Assembly: GCA_963734815.1 (NCBI GenBank)
Contig: CAVTIH010000002.1
Location: forward strand, 1,488,001-1,552,000
DNA: 64,000 nt
Direction of reading: 5' to 3'
Origin: Palsa-744 sp963734815
GTDB lineage: Bacteria; Actinomycetota; Thermoleophilia; Solirubrobacterales; Solirubrobacteraceae
The first letter of the stretch is position 1. Each line of letters opens with the position of its first letter. Both the position numbers and the translations under genes were made by a program. Under the pieces are notes generated by a model. That model searched no databases, was not told where the DNA came from, and was given only the letters and a program-made list of their open reading frames with translations. Below, one piece after another: positions 25,166 to 36,139 of this stretch.

Positions 25166-25489
25166 TCAGCGATGAGCCTGGGATGCGGGCGCGGCCCTGA
25201 ACAGCCGCTGCTCAGCCACCGGGTCGTACCCGCCACGACTCCACGGGTTGCACCTGAGCAACCGCCACGCGGCCAACACAAGGCCCTTCAGTATGCCGTA
25301 CTGCGAGAGCGCCTGTACTGCGTAGCGCGAGCAGGTCGGCTCATATCGACAACGTCGTGGAAGCCCGGGCGAGATCACTCGCTGGTAGCCCACGATCGGA
25401 GCGCTCACGAGCATCCCGGCGAAGCGCGACACGCGGCCGAGCAGCCGTGCTTGACGGCCCTCGGCGTCCGTCTCGGCGGGCCCCCTCAC
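25166..25489 (-). CDS. yidD: Membrane protein insertion efficiency factor YidD
   Basis: A 107-residue small protein with the family core YQRVISPGLPRRCRYEPTCSRYAVQALSQYG and WRLLRCNPWSRGGYDPV. YidD assists YidC-dependent insertion at the inner face of the membrane; an amphipathic segment precedes the core. It has an extra ~25-residue charged N-terminus. Its start overlaps the rnpA stop by 4 bp, placing it in the rpmH-rnpA-yidD-yidC operon. Confidence 0.94.
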   Translation of the reverse strand: MRGPAETDAEGRQARLLGRVSRFAGMLVSAPIVGYQRVISPGLPRRCRYEPTCSRYAVQALSQYGILKGLVLAAWRLLRCNPWSRGGYDPVAEQRLFRAAPASQAHR

Positions 25490-25899
25490 GGCCGCCCCCC
25501 CGACTCCCGCCCGGCACCGCTACGCATACCGGCCTTGGTAAGCAGCTCTCCGAGCGACGCGTCGATGCCCGCCAAGCCCTCACGCTCGGCCAGCTCGCTG
25601 GCCGGCGGGCGCGCGACAACGACCAGATCCTGGCCGGCGAGCAGCTCCTCCTCGATGCCGCGAAAAGCTTCGCGCAGAAGTCGCTTCACACGGTTGCGCT
25701 CGACAGCCCCGCCCACCTTACGCGAGACCGAAAGCCCCAGCCGGGGGCGCTCGGCCTCCGAGTTGGGAAAGCTGTACAGCACCAGATGGCGATTTGCCGA
25801 GGAGCGACCATGGCGGTACACACGCTCGAACTCCGCGCTGCGGGAGAGGCGTTCCCGGTGAGCGGCGCGACGTGGCACTCGCGGCGCCATCCCCGTCAC
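25486..25899 (-). CDS. rnpA: Ribonuclease P protein component
   Basis: A 137-residue basic protein, the protein subunit of RNase P that binds the 5' leader of pre-tRNA. Motifs are LSRSAEFERVYRHGRS, then LGLSVSRKVGGAVERNRVKRLLREAF, the RNR signature. The GTG start overlaps the rpmH stop by 4 bp; an internal ATG three codons later is an alternative. The C-terminal ~35 residues are longer and more Gly/Glu-rich than usual. Confidence 0.94.
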   Translation of the reverse strand: MTGMAPRVPRRAAHRERLSRSAEFERVYRHGRSSANRHLVLYSFPNSEAERPRLGLSVSRKVGGAVERNRVKRLLREAFRGIEEELLAGQDLVVVARPPASELAEREGLAGIDASLGELLTKAGMRSGAGRESGGRP

Positions 25900-26030
25900 G
25901 CTGACAAGCGCTTGCGACCCTTGTCACGCCGGCGCTTGAGGATCAGCCGGCCGCCACGGGTGAGCATACGACCGCGAAACCCATGCGCGCGGGCTCGCTT
26001 TCGCTTCTTGGGCTGGTAGGTGCGCTTCAT
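25896..26030 (-). CDS. rpmH: 50S ribosomal protein L34
   Basis: The 44-residue L34: it begins MKRTYQPKKRKRARAHGFR and ends LKRRRDKGRKRLSA. It is a structural protein of the large subunit. It heads the leftward rpmH-rnpA-yidD-yidC-jag-rsmG-parAB series and is divergent from dnaA. A TATACT hexamer at 26,097-26,102 on the minus strand is a possible -10 element. Confidence 0.96.
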   Translation of the reverse strand: MKRTYQPKKRKRARAHGFRGRMLTRGGRLILKRRRDKGRKRLSA

Positions 26031-26212
26031 CGGATGCCTTTGTTGCGCTACCCACATTCGCCGAACGACCAGTCGAGCAGGTTGCGCCGCTCGCCAGTAT
26101 AGGGCCACTCCGGCGAAGATGGAGCCACCAACGCCGATCGCGGCACAGATCGATTTTTCTCGCCATTTGCGCCGTCGATCGCGCGATTCCACCAAGCACA
26201 CTCGGGCTTGGG

Positions 26213-26243
26213 GTATATTCCCCCAGCCGGGTCCCCCGGACCC
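26213..26243 (+). promoter_or_regulatory. Putative dnaA promoter and leader hairpin
   Basis: TATATT (26,213-26,218), with a TTGGGG-type extension before it, resembles an extended -10 element about 75 bp before the dnaA GTG. A GGGTCC-CCC-GGACCC hairpin (26,229-26,243) would lie in the leader. No strong -35 or DnaA box is seen here. Confidence 0.35.
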
Positions 26244-26291
26244 CCCTCAGAGAGGCCCCTACCACTCCCGAAGGAGCGGATCGACGCTGCC

Positions 26292-27698
26292 GTGAGCACC
26301 GATTTGGAGCAGATCTGGTCGCGGGTGCAGAGCAGGCTCGAAGCGGCGGTCGACGACTCCACCTATCGCGTCTGGTTGGCACCCCTACGACCGCGCGAAG
26401 TTGCCTTTGGAACGCTCACAGTCGAGGCTCCCGCCCGCTCGTGCGCATGGGTCCGCGAACGCTTTGGGCGACTCCTGCAGCTCTGCGCCGCGACAGTCTT
26501 GGGACCCGAGATAACCGTAGAGATCATCCACTGCCAGCCCCAGCCCAGCCCCGGTCGGCAGTCCCCATCACAACGCCCTTCACGTGTCCGCGTAAGCAGC
26601 AGAACCGGCGATATTGAAACCCCTCGAGGGGACCAGGCCCTCCTCGACCCAGATCCCGTCGCATCTCCGTCGGGTAACCCGCGGTTCAACTTTGAAAACT
26701 TCGTCATCGGCGACTCTAACCGACTGGCCCATGCGGCGGCGCTGACGGTCGCCGAGCTACCCGGCCAGGCCTACAACCCACTCTTCATCTGCGGCTCGCC
26801 GGGGGTTGGCAAGACCCATCTGCTGCGCGCTATCGCCAACCTTCTACGGAACTGCAACCCCGGCCTGAGCGTCCGCACCAGCACAGGTGAGGCATTTACC
26901 AACGAGTTCCAGCTTGCCCTCACGAGCGGAGGTATGGACCCCTTCAAGAGCCGCTTCCGAGACGTCGACGTACTGCTTGTCGACGACGTCCAGTTCCTCG
27001 AGCGCAAGACCCGCACCGAGGAGGAGTTCTTCCATACCTTCGACACCCTCCACGAAGCAGGAGCCCAGCTGGTACTCACCTCAGACCGCCCGCCGCGAGA
27101 TCTGCAGGCGCTCGAAGACCGCCTACGCGAGCGCTTCCAGGCCGGCCTCGTCGCCGATATCCATCCCCCAGACATCAACACCAGGCTCGCCATCCTTCGC
27201 AAGCGCGTCCACCAGGACGGGATCGACGATCTCCAGCCCGGCACCCTCGAGGTCATCGCGCAGCGGATCGCCCTCAACGTGCGCGCGTTGGAGGGAGCTC
27301 TGATCCGTGTTGTCGCCTTCAGCTCACTAACCGGCCGATCCCTCACGGCCGACCTGGCGACCGAGGTGCTTGACGGCCTATACCCCCACACCAGCCCACA
27401 AACTCGCACTTTGGCCGAGATCCAAGCCGCTGCTTGCCGGCACTTCAACCTCACCCCGGAGGAGCTCCTCTCCACTTCGCGTGCAGCGCGAGTCGCCTGG
27501 CCACGCCAGGTTGCGATGTACCTGGCGCGCGAGCTCACCGACGAGTCGCTGCCAGCCATTGGGCGACACTTCGGACGACGTGACCACACAACCGTCATGT
27601 ACGCCGTACGGCGAGCCGAGCAGAAGATCGTGGCCGACTCCACATCTCGAAAGGCTGTGGATGAACTTCGTTGCGCATTGCAGAGCGGGGACTCCTGA
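26292..27698 (+). CDS. dnaA: Chromosomal replication initiator protein DnaA
   Basis: A 468-residue AAA+ initiator that binds DnaA boxes, melts the origin and loads the helicase. Domain I covers residues 1-80 (VWLAPLRPREV), a variable linker ~85-130, the AAA+ domain from NFENFVIGDSNRLAHAA, Walker A GSPGVGKTHLL (~167), Walker B LLVDDVQFL (~225), and domain IV with the DNA-binding signature FGRRDHTTVMYAVRRAEQ (~429). I chose GTG 26,292 because upstream codons are Pro-rich and unlike DnaA; AAGGAG lies 14 nt upstream, a long spacing. It is followed by the DnaA-box interval. Confidence 0.95.
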   Translation: MSTDLEQIWSRVQSRLEAAVDDSTYRVWLAPLRPREVAFGTLTVEAPARSCAWVRERFGRLLQLCAATVLGPEITVEIIHCQPQPSPGRQSPSQRPSRVRVSSRTGDIETPRGDQALLDPDPVASPSGNPRFNFENFVIGDSNRLAHAAALTVAELPGQAYNPLFICGSPGVGKTHLLRAIANLLRNCNPGLSVRTSTGEAFTNEFQLALTSGGMDPFKSRFRDVDVLLVDDVQFLERKTRTEEEFFHTFDTLHEAGAQLVLTSDRPPRDLQALEDRLRERFQAGLVADIHPPDINTRLAILRKRVHQDGIDDLQPGTLEVIAQRIALNVRALEGALIRVVAFSSLTGRSLTADLATEVLDGLYPHTSPQTRTLAEIQAAACRHFNLTPEELLSTSRAARVAWPRQVAMYLARELTDESLPAIGRHFGRRDHTTVMYAVRRAEQKIVADSTSRKAVDELRCALQSGDS

Positions 27699-27785
27699 CC
27701 GGCCCACTTGCGACACTACAGCCGCAACACTCCACAGGATCTCGCAGCTTCCACAAAGGCTACCCTCAGACTCCACATCTCCACA
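27639..27785. other. Putative oriC: cluster of DnaA-box-like motifs
   Basis: TCCACA, the conserved core of the TTATCCACA box, occurs at 27,731, 27,750, 27,772 and 27,780 in the 126-bp dnaA-dnaN gap. One more occurs at 27,639, and an inverted TGTGGA at 27,656, in the end of dnaA. The gap ends in a relatively A/T-richer stretch (27,790-27,824) that could unwind. None is a perfect 9-mer. The position between dnaA and dnaN, and the switch of gene direction at rpmH/dnaA, agree with oriC. Confidence 0.6.
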
Positions 27786-27824
27786 GGCCCTACTACTACC
27801 CCTCTACCAACAGTCATAATCTAG

Positions 27825-28934
27825 ATGAAGCTCACCCTCCCCACAACAGAACTCCTTACTCAGCTACAGACGGTTACCCGAGTTGCTTCAACTCGTAGCG
27901 CAGTTCAGGCTCTTTCTGGAGTTATGGTCGTTGCTGGCAGCTCAGGCGCAGAGCTACTCGCCACCGACACTGAGGTTGGGCTACGTGTGCCGCTCTCCGC
28001 AGACGTGGCGCGTCAAGGGCATGTTCTGCTGCCCGCCCGGCTATTGCTTGACGTTGTACGAGCACTGCCAGCCGAGCAATTGAGCCTGGAGCTGCGACCC
28101 TCAGAGCAGGATGTGGAGCTGCTGTGCGGTGGTGCCATCTTCCACCTGCGCACCTTGCGGGCTGAGGATTTCCCGGCGCTACCGAGCGCTGCGGAGGAGT
28201 CACGCATGACCCTCCCCGCCGAGGCTTTCGTGCGAACTATCGAACGAGTCGCACGTTCGGCATCCCACGACGAGACCAGGCCCGTGCTCACGGGCATCCT
28301 GATCTCAGCCTCCGACCGTGAGCTGCGCATGGTGGCAACCGACTCCTATCGTTTGAGCGTCAAGCGGACGGCACTCGACACGCCGTTGCAGGGGAGTCTG
28401 GAGGCCAACGTGCCGGCCCGCGCGCTGCAGGAGTTGACCCGCGTCGCGCAGCAGTACCAGTGCGCTGAGCTGACCCTCGGCCTGGGGCAGAACCAAGTGA
28501 TCTTCGAGCTGGGTGGAGCGATCCTCTCCTCGCGGCTGATCGATGGGCAGTTCCCCAACTACCGCCAGTTGATCCCCGAGTCGGTTGATCACGAGCTGAC
28601 CCTTTCCGCTCCGGAGCTGACGGGCGTCGTGCGGCGCATCAGCCTCCTCGCCCAGAAGAACGCTCCGCTGCGCCTTGCCTTTGGTGAGGGGGAGTTGACC
28701 GTCTCTGCCCAAACACCGGACGTCGGTGAGGCGAGCGAGACGATCCCCGTTCCCTTCCACGGAGAGCCGTTCGAGATCGGCTTCAATCCTGAGTTCCTAC
28801 GCGACGGGGTGGAGAGCATCGACACCGAGGAGCTCGTGATGAAGCTGATCAGCCCGCTGCGCCCGGGGCTGATCGAGTCCCCAGAGGCCGGGGATTTCGT
28901 ATACCTGGTGATGCCCATTCGTTTGAACACGTGA
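27825..28934 (+). CDS. dnaN: DNA polymerase III sliding clamp (beta subunit)
   Basis: A 369-residue clamp with three repeated domains that encircles DNA and tethers polymerase III. Typical segments are the N-terminal MKLTLPTTELLTQLQTV, DETRPVLTGILI at the domain I-II border, and the C-terminal YLVMPIRLNT that forms the partner-binding pocket. The stop codon lies inside the palindrome TGACGTCA, a feature shared with gyrB and gyrA. A 69-bp gap separates it from recF. Confidence 0.96.
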   Translation: MKLTLPTTELLTQLQTVTRVASTRSAVQALSGVMVVAGSSGAELLATDTEVGLRVPLSADVARQGHVLLPARLLLDVVRALPAEQLSLELRPSEQDVELLCGGAIFHLRTLRAEDFPALPSAAEESRMTLPAEAFVRTIERVARSASHDETRPVLTGILISASDRELRMVATDSYRLSVKRTALDTPLQGSLEANVPARALQELTRVAQQYQCAELTLGLGQNQVIFELGGAILSSRLIDGQFPNYRQLIPESVDHELTLSAPELTGVVRRISLLAQKNAPLRLAFGEGELTVSAQTPDVGEASETIPVPFHGEPFEIGFNPEFLRDGVESIDTEELVMKLISPLRPGLIESPEAGDFVYLVMPIRLNT

Positions 28935-29003
28935 CGTCATGGCCTGTGCTGGCCGATTGGTGAACGCCTCGCTTAGCGCATACATTGGCGCCACCGCACT
29001 GTT

Positions 29004-30173
29004 ATGCGCGTTGTAAGCGTCTCGCTGCGCGATTTTCGTACGTATGCCCGTGCCGAGGCGTATCTTGGGGAGGGCCTGACGGTTGTGCATGGGCCCAATG
29101 GCGCCGGCAAGTCCAACCTGCTGGAGGCGCTCTATTACGGCTGTACCGGGTATCCCCTGCGCACACGCAACGAGCGGGAGTTGGTGCGCTTTGGACAGCA
29201 GGCCGCTCGTGTCTCGGTCACTGTCCACGACGGCTCTGAGCGCCACGAGCTGACGGTCGGGTATGGCCTCCCCGCCGGGGAGGAGCGCTCGGCCAAGCGA
29301 ATGTCCTGCGACGGGGCCTCCGTGGAGCGCCTGCTTGACGTCGAGACGCGTCCGCTGCTTGGCGTCTTCGTCCCTGATCGCCTGGAGTTGCTCAAGGGCT
29401 CGCCCGCCGCTCGGCGGGCCCATCTCGACCGCCTGGTGGCCGCGCTGTGGCCGCCTCGTACAGCGACGCGACACGCCTACGCTCGAGCGCTGGCTCAGCG
29501 CAATGCCCTGTTGGGCGGCATCCGTGCCGGGCGCGCCTCGCGCTCGACTCTTCCCACGTGGGACAGCGAGTTGGCCCGCCACGCGATCGCCTTGCGCAAA
29601 GACCGCGAACAGGTGGTCGAACTGCTGCGCGAGCCGTTCGCGGCGCGGGCTGCCCAGCTCGGCTTGGGTGGCGAGGCGATGATCCGCTACCGCCCACGCT
29701 CTCGCGCTAGCGACGTCGAGGAGTTCGTCGCCGAGTTGCGCGAGCGCCTGCCCGCCGAGCTCGAGCGCGGCTATGGCGCCCACGGTCCCCACCGCGATGA
29801 GCTCATGTTCCTGCGCGACGGCCGCGAGCTGCGCAGTTACGGCTCACAGGGCGAGCTGCGCCTCGCCTTGTTGGCGCTGTTGCTGGCTGAGCGCGCCGTG
29901 CTGGCCGAGCGCTGTGGGCGTACCCCATTGCTGTTGCTCGACGACGTAATGAGCGAGCTCGACGCGCAGCGCCGAGAGCTACTTGCACACGAGCTCGCCG
30001 ACGGTGGCCAGAGCGTGATCGCCACGACCGACCTGGCCCACGTCCCTGGCGCCGGCGCCGCCCGCGGGGGGTTGGAGCGTGTCGGTGGGGGGGGCGCGAG
30101 CTCAAACAGCGCCAACATCACCCACTTGCGGATCGCGCCGGGTGCAATCCTCCAGGAGGCTCTCGCCGCGTGA
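29004..30173 (+). CDS. recF: DNA replication and repair protein RecF
   Basis: A 389-residue SMC-like ATPase that helps load RecA at gaps. Walker A is VHGPNGAGKSNLLEALYY (~residues 29-46), the signature motif is SYGSQGELRLALLALLLAE, and Walker B is PLLLLDDVMSELD. It starts at ATG 29,004. Its stop overlaps the following DUF721 gene (GTGA, 30,170-30,173). Confidence 0.95.
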   Translation: MRVVSVSLRDFRTYARAEAYLGEGLTVVHGPNGAGKSNLLEALYYGCTGYPLRTRNERELVRFGQQAARVSVTVHDGSERHELTVGYGLPAGEERSAKRMSCDGASVERLLDVETRPLLGVFVPDRLELLKGSPAARRAHLDRLVAALWPPRTATRHAYARALAQRNALLGGIRAGRASRSTLPTWDSELARHAIALRKDREQVVELLREPFAARAAQLGLGGEAMIRYRPRSRASDVEEFVAELRERLPAELERGYGAHGPHRDELMFLRDGRELRSYGSQGELRLALLALLLAERAVLAERCGRTPLLLLDDVMSELDAQRRELLAHELADGGQSVIATTDLAHVPGAGAARGGLERVGGGGASSNSANITHLRIAPGAILQEALAA

Positions 30174-30466
30174 GCCTCGGCAGACAGGCTCCGCGTCCGC
30201 TTTCGCTGGCGGTCGAGAACTTCACTGCGGGGGTGGCCCCGGCGAGCACGCTTGCTCGCGTGCAGGCCTGCTGGGAGACGGCCGTAGGCTCCGCGATCGC
30301 TGCTGCCGCCGCCCCGCTCACCGAGCGCGACGGGGTGCTGACCGTGCGCTGCGAGGCGGCCGTCTGGTCGCAGGAGCTTGAGTTGATGGCGGCCGATCTA
30401 CTGGACCGCCTGAACGCCGCCCTCGGCGAGGAGCTCGTGCACAAGCTGCGCTGCCGCGTGGGTTGA
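30170..30466 (+). CDS. DciA/DUF721-family protein
   Basis: A 98-residue protein of the DUF721 family (DciA-related), with ARVQACWETAVGSAIAAAAAPL and the C-terminal NAALGEELVHKLRCRVG. DciA proteins load or support the replicative helicase in bacteria lacking DnaC. The gene is conserved between recF and gyrB in actinobacteria. GTG start, coupled to recF. It is short and lacks any extended tail. Confidence 0.88.
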   Translation: MSLGRQAPRPLSLAVENFTAGVAPASTLARVQACWETAVGSAIAAAAAPLTERDGVLTVRCEAAVWSQELELMAADLLDRLNAALGEELVHKLRCRVG

Positions 30467-30639
30467 TCGACAAGCACCGTTTTCCCTGCTATTCACGGGC
30501 ATTTAAGGATGTTTGCGGCTGCTGTGGAGAGACCCATTGTGCTATCGTTCGATGGACAACGCACGGCCCCGGTCCGCGGTCTGTCGAACTCGGATTCCGG
30601 GGCTTTCTCACGTCTTCTGGAGATGGAAGTGGAGGCCAA

Positions 30640-33108
<2,469 letters not shown>

Positions 33109-33121
33109 CGTCATGGCCGGC

Positions 33122-33171
33122 GCTGGCCGAAACGGGGATGCGAGCCGCAGGCGAGTGTCTCCCGGCTTCGG
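33122..33171 (+). repeat. Palindromic repeat family A, intergenic copy
   Basis: GCTGGCCGAAACGGGG (33,122-33,137), a middle GATGCGAGCCGCAGGCGAGTG and a closing CTCCCGGCTTCGG form the same unit found in pheA, uppP and the O-antigen-ligase-like gene. The outer arms CCGAAACGGGG and CCCGGCTTCGG pair imperfectly. This is the only copy outside a coding region, in the 164-bp gyrB-gyrA gap. Confidence 0.85.
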
Positions 33172-33176
33172 TCTGC

Positions 33177-33221
33177 GTCCTCAGTCGCTCGCGTGCACAG
33201 CACGCCACGCTCCTTGCGTCC
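33177..33221 (-). repeat. Dispersed repeat family B, copy 2
   Basis: This is the reverse-oriented match of 4662-4701; the core inverted repeat is GCGTGC...GCACGC. It follows family A directly, so the gyrB-gyrA gap carries a composite of two repeat types. Confidence 0.7.
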
Positions 33222-33272
33222 TTGATCTGCTTGGCCCTGACGCCCCACATCACCTAATGCGGGAGGTGAGGT

Positions 33273-35825
33273 ATGGCAAGCGCTGACGTAATCGGCGGCG
33301 GCAACATCGAACCGCGCGCGCTCGAGGAGGAGATGCGCACCGCTTACCTGGACTACGCCATGTCGGTGATCGTCGGCCGTGCGCTGCCCGACGTGCGCGA
33401 CGGCTTGAAGCCCGTGCATCGCCGCGTGCTCTACGCGATGAACGAGCTTGGGCTCAGTCCCTCGCGCTCCTACTCCAAGTGCGCGCTGATCGTCGGCGAG
33501 GTCATGGGCAAGTACCACCCGCATGGAGACTCGGCGATCTACGACACGCTCGTGCGGATGGCGCAGGAGTTCTCGATGCGCAACGAGCTCGTCGACGGCC
33601 AGGGCAACTTCGGCTCAGTTGACGATGACCCGGCTGCCGCAATGCGTTACACCGAGGCGCGCCTCGCCCGGATCGCCACCGAGATGCTGCGCGATCTCGA
33701 CATGGACACCGTCGACTTCGTGCCCAACTACGACGGCTCCAAGCGCGAACCGCTGGTCCTTCCCTCGCGCTTCCCCAACCTGCTCGTCAACGGCTCCTCG
33801 GGGATCGCGGTTGGCATGGCGACAAACATCCCCCCGCACAACTTGCGCGAGGTGATCGACGCCACGGTCGCCTACATCGATGACTCCGACATCGAGGTCG
33901 AGGGCCTGATGCGCCACATCAAGGGACCCGACTTCCCCACCGGCGGGATCATCCTCGGCCGCGCCGGCATCAAAGACGCGTACGAGACAGGCCGTGGCCG
34001 CGTGCGGGTGCAAGCGCGCGCCCACATCGAGCCGCTCAGCCATGGCAAGGAGGCGATCGTCGTCACCGAGCTGCCCTTCATGGTCAAGAAGGGCGGCCCC
34101 GGCAACCTGATCGAGAAGATCGCCGACCTCGTCCGCGACAAACGGATTCCCGAGATCTCCGACCTGCGCGACGAGTCCGACAAGCGCGGGATGCGCCTCG
34201 TGATCGAGCTCAAGCGCGACGCGATCCCCAAGGTCGTGCTCAACAAGCTCTACAAGCACACCCCGATGCAGTCCACCTTCGGGGTGAACATGGTCGCGCT
34301 TGTCGACAACGTCCCCCGCACGCTCAACCTGCGCCGGGTCATCGAGAGCTACGTGGCCCACCAGCGCGAAGTGATCGTGCGCCGCACCAAGCACGAGCTC
34401 TCCGAGAGGGAGGCCCGCGCCCACATCCTGCTCGGGCTGCTGACGGCGCTCGAGCACCTCGATGCGATCATCGCGCTGATCCGCGCCTCGCGCGACCGCG
34501 ACACCGCACGCGAGCAGCTCGTTGAGCGCTTCGAGCTCAGCCACATCCAGGCCAGTGCGATCCTCGACCTGCGCCTCTCCCAGCTCACGGCGCTGGAGGC
34601 CGACTCGATCAAACAGGAGCACGCCGACGTAACCGAGCGGATTGCCGAGCTGCGTGCGATCCTCGGCGACGAGGGCCGTGTGCTGGCGATCATCAAGGAG
34701 GAGCTCGGTGAGATTCGCGAGCGCTTCGGCGACGAGCGCCGCAGCGAGATCACCCACTCCGAGGACGAGATCGACATCGAGGACCTGATCGCCGACCAGC
34801 AGATGGTGATCACGATCACCCGCACCGGCTACATCAAGTCGCTGCCGCTGGCGACCTACCGCCAGCAGCACCGCGGCGGGCGCGGCGTCACCGGGATGGA
34901 CATGAAGGACGGCGACTTCATCGAGCACCTGTTCGTCTGCTCTTCGCACGACTACCTGCTGTTCTTCTCCAACCGCGGCAAGGTGTACCGCTCGAAGGTG
35001 TACGAACTGCCCGAGGCCTCCCGCACCGCCAAGGGCCGGGCACTGGTCAACGTGCTGCCGCTGCGCGAGGGGGAGCGGGTGCAGTCGGTGCTCGCCACCC
35101 GTGACTACAGCGAGGGCGCGTATCTCGTGTTCGCCACCCGTCAGGGGATCGTCAAGAAGACCGAGTTCAAGGCGTACAACACGCCGATCAACGCCGACGG
35201 CATCATCGCGATCAAGATCCGCGACGACGATGAGCTCGTCGCGGTGCGCCGCACCTCCGGCGATGACGACATCCTGATGGTCTCCCGCTCCGGCCAAGCC
35301 ACGCGCTTCCACGAGTCTGGGGCGCGGGCGATGGGTCGCGACACCTCGGGCGTGCGCGGCATGAATGTCTCCAAGCTTGGCAACTACGTGCTCGCGATGG
35401 ATGTGGCCCGCGACGACCAGGAGTTGCTCGTGGTCACCGAGAACGGCTACGGCAAGCGCACCCCACTCGCCGACTATCCGCGCAAGGGCCGCGGCGCGAT
35501 GGGCGTCAAGACGATCGCCCTCACCGACCGCAAGGGCGCGTTGGCTGGCGCGCTGGTGGTGCGCGAGCACGAGGAGCTCGTGTTCATCTCGATCGGCGGC
35601 ATGGTGCAGCGGACCTCGGTGAAGGGCATCAGCCGCTACGGCCGCGCCTCCCAGGGGGTGCGCCTGATGAACCTCAAGGACGACGACATGGTCAGCGCCG
35701 TCGCGCTGATCGTCGACGACGGGGAGGGCGGCGATGGCGGTGGCGAGCCGGGGGAGCTGCTCGACACGGCGGCGGACGATCTCCACGGCGATCCCGGGGA
35801 GAACGGCAACTCCCCCCTTGCATGA
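33273..35825 (+). CDS. gyrA: DNA gyrase subunit A
   Basis: An 850-residue breakage-reunion subunit of gyrase. The catalytic Tyr is in AAAMRYTEARL, and the quinolone pocket reads GKYHPHGDSAIYDTLVRMAQ with the sensitive-type Ser and Asp. The C-terminal beta-pinwheel contains the gyrase box QQHRGGRGV. ATG 33,273 has GGGAGGTGAGGT just upstream. The last ~35 residues are acidic and Gly-rich. The stop codon lies within TGACGTCA, as in gyrB and dnaN. Confidence 0.96.
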   Translation: MASADVIGGGNIEPRALEEEMRTAYLDYAMSVIVGRALPDVRDGLKPVHRRVLYAMNELGLSPSRSYSKCALIVGEVMGKYHPHGDSAIYDTLVRMAQEFSMRNELVDGQGNFGSVDDDPAAAMRYTEARLARIATEMLRDLDMDTVDFVPNYDGSKREPLVLPSRFPNLLVNGSSGIAVGMATNIPPHNLREVIDATVAYIDDSDIEVEGLMRHIKGPDFPTGGIILGRAGIKDAYETGRGRVRVQARAHIEPLSHGKEAIVVTELPFMVKKGGPGNLIEKIADLVRDKRIPEISDLRDESDKRGMRLVIELKRDAIPKVVLNKLYKHTPMQSTFGVNMVALVDNVPRTLNLRRVIESYVAHQREVIVRRTKHELSEREARAHILLGLLTALEHLDAIIALIRASRDRDTAREQLVERFELSHIQASAILDLRLSQLTALEADSIKQEHADVTERIAELRAILGDEGRVLAIIKEELGEIRERFGDERRSEITHSEDEIDIEDLIADQQMVITITRTGYIKSLPLATYRQQHRGGRGVTGMDMKDGDFIEHLFVCSSHDYLLFFSNRGKVYRSKVYELPEASRTAKGRALVNVLPLREGERVQSVLATRDYSEGAYLVFATRQGIVKKTEFKAYNTPINADGIIAIKIRDDDELVAVRRTSGDDDILMVSRSGQATRFHESGARAMGRDTSGVRGMNVSKLGNYVLAMDVARDDQELLVVTENGYGKRTPLADYPRKGRGAMGVKTIALTDRKGALAGALVVREHEELVFISIGGMVQRTSVKGISRYGRASQGVRLMNLKDDDMVSAVALIVDDGEGGDGGGEPGELLDTAADDLHGDPGENGNSPLA

Positions 35826-35879
35826 CGTCACCTCCGTCCGCTACTCTGGCCAGACCAGAGAAAGGAGGTGGTCCGTACG

Positions 35880-35924
35880 TTGAGTGACAGTTTTTGCGGG
35901 ACCCTGGAGGTGACCGGCCGCTAG
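35880..35924 (+). CDS. Possible 14-codon small ORF after gyrA
   Basis: AAAGGAGG (35,861-35,868) is a near-perfect Shine-Dalgarno. It is followed by a frame with TTG at 35,880, 11 nt downstream, encoding MSDSFCGTLEVTGR and ending in TAG. A GTG at 35,868 would overlap the ribosome site. The following ~110 bases have several short inverted repeats (for example CCGC-GTA-GCGG), so this may be a leader peptide with a structured RNA rather than a protein gene. No rightward gene follows, because the next gene is convergent. Confidence 0.35.
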   Translation: MSDSFCGTLEVTGR

Positions 35925-36037
35925 GTCGGCAGGCTGGACCGCGTAGCGGAATCCAACCCGGGACACCCCGAGACGGCCGCCGGTCCTGGTCCCTCCGGCA
36001 GCGCAGGCAGTCTCGGTCTTCCAGTCAAGCAGTTGTG

Positions 36038-36070
36038 CGAGGGGCGTCGCGGGGGCCGCGGCGCCCCTCG
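36038..36070 (+). terminator. Strong hairpin downstream of gyrA
   Basis: CGAGGGGCG pairs with CGCCCCTCG over 9 bp, with further pairing inside the 15-nt loop (CGCGG...CCGCG). No T-run follows. It lies 213 bp after the gyrA stop and after the small ORF; a terminator or the end of a structured transcript is the likely role. Confidence 0.5.
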
Positions 36071-36088
36071 TCGTAGAATGTCTTCCTC

Positions 36089-36124
36089 GAAACCCACCCA
36101 CCTGCATTTGGGTGTGGGTCTTTC
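36089..36124 (-). terminator. Hairpin terminator of the HNH gene
   Basis: On the minus strand ACCCACACCCA pairs with TGGGTGGGT around an ~8-nt loop and is followed by TTTC. It begins 16 nt after the HNH stop. A second short palindrome GTCTTTCGAAAGAC (36,117-36,130) overlaps it. Confidence 0.5.
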
Positions 36125-36139
36125 GAAAGACGTTCTCGC

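Noticed and set aside
33400..33560. Possible quinolone-resistance substitutions in gyrA
   Set aside because: The pocket reads HPHGDSAIYD, with the sensitive-type Ser and Asp; no known resistance change is seen.
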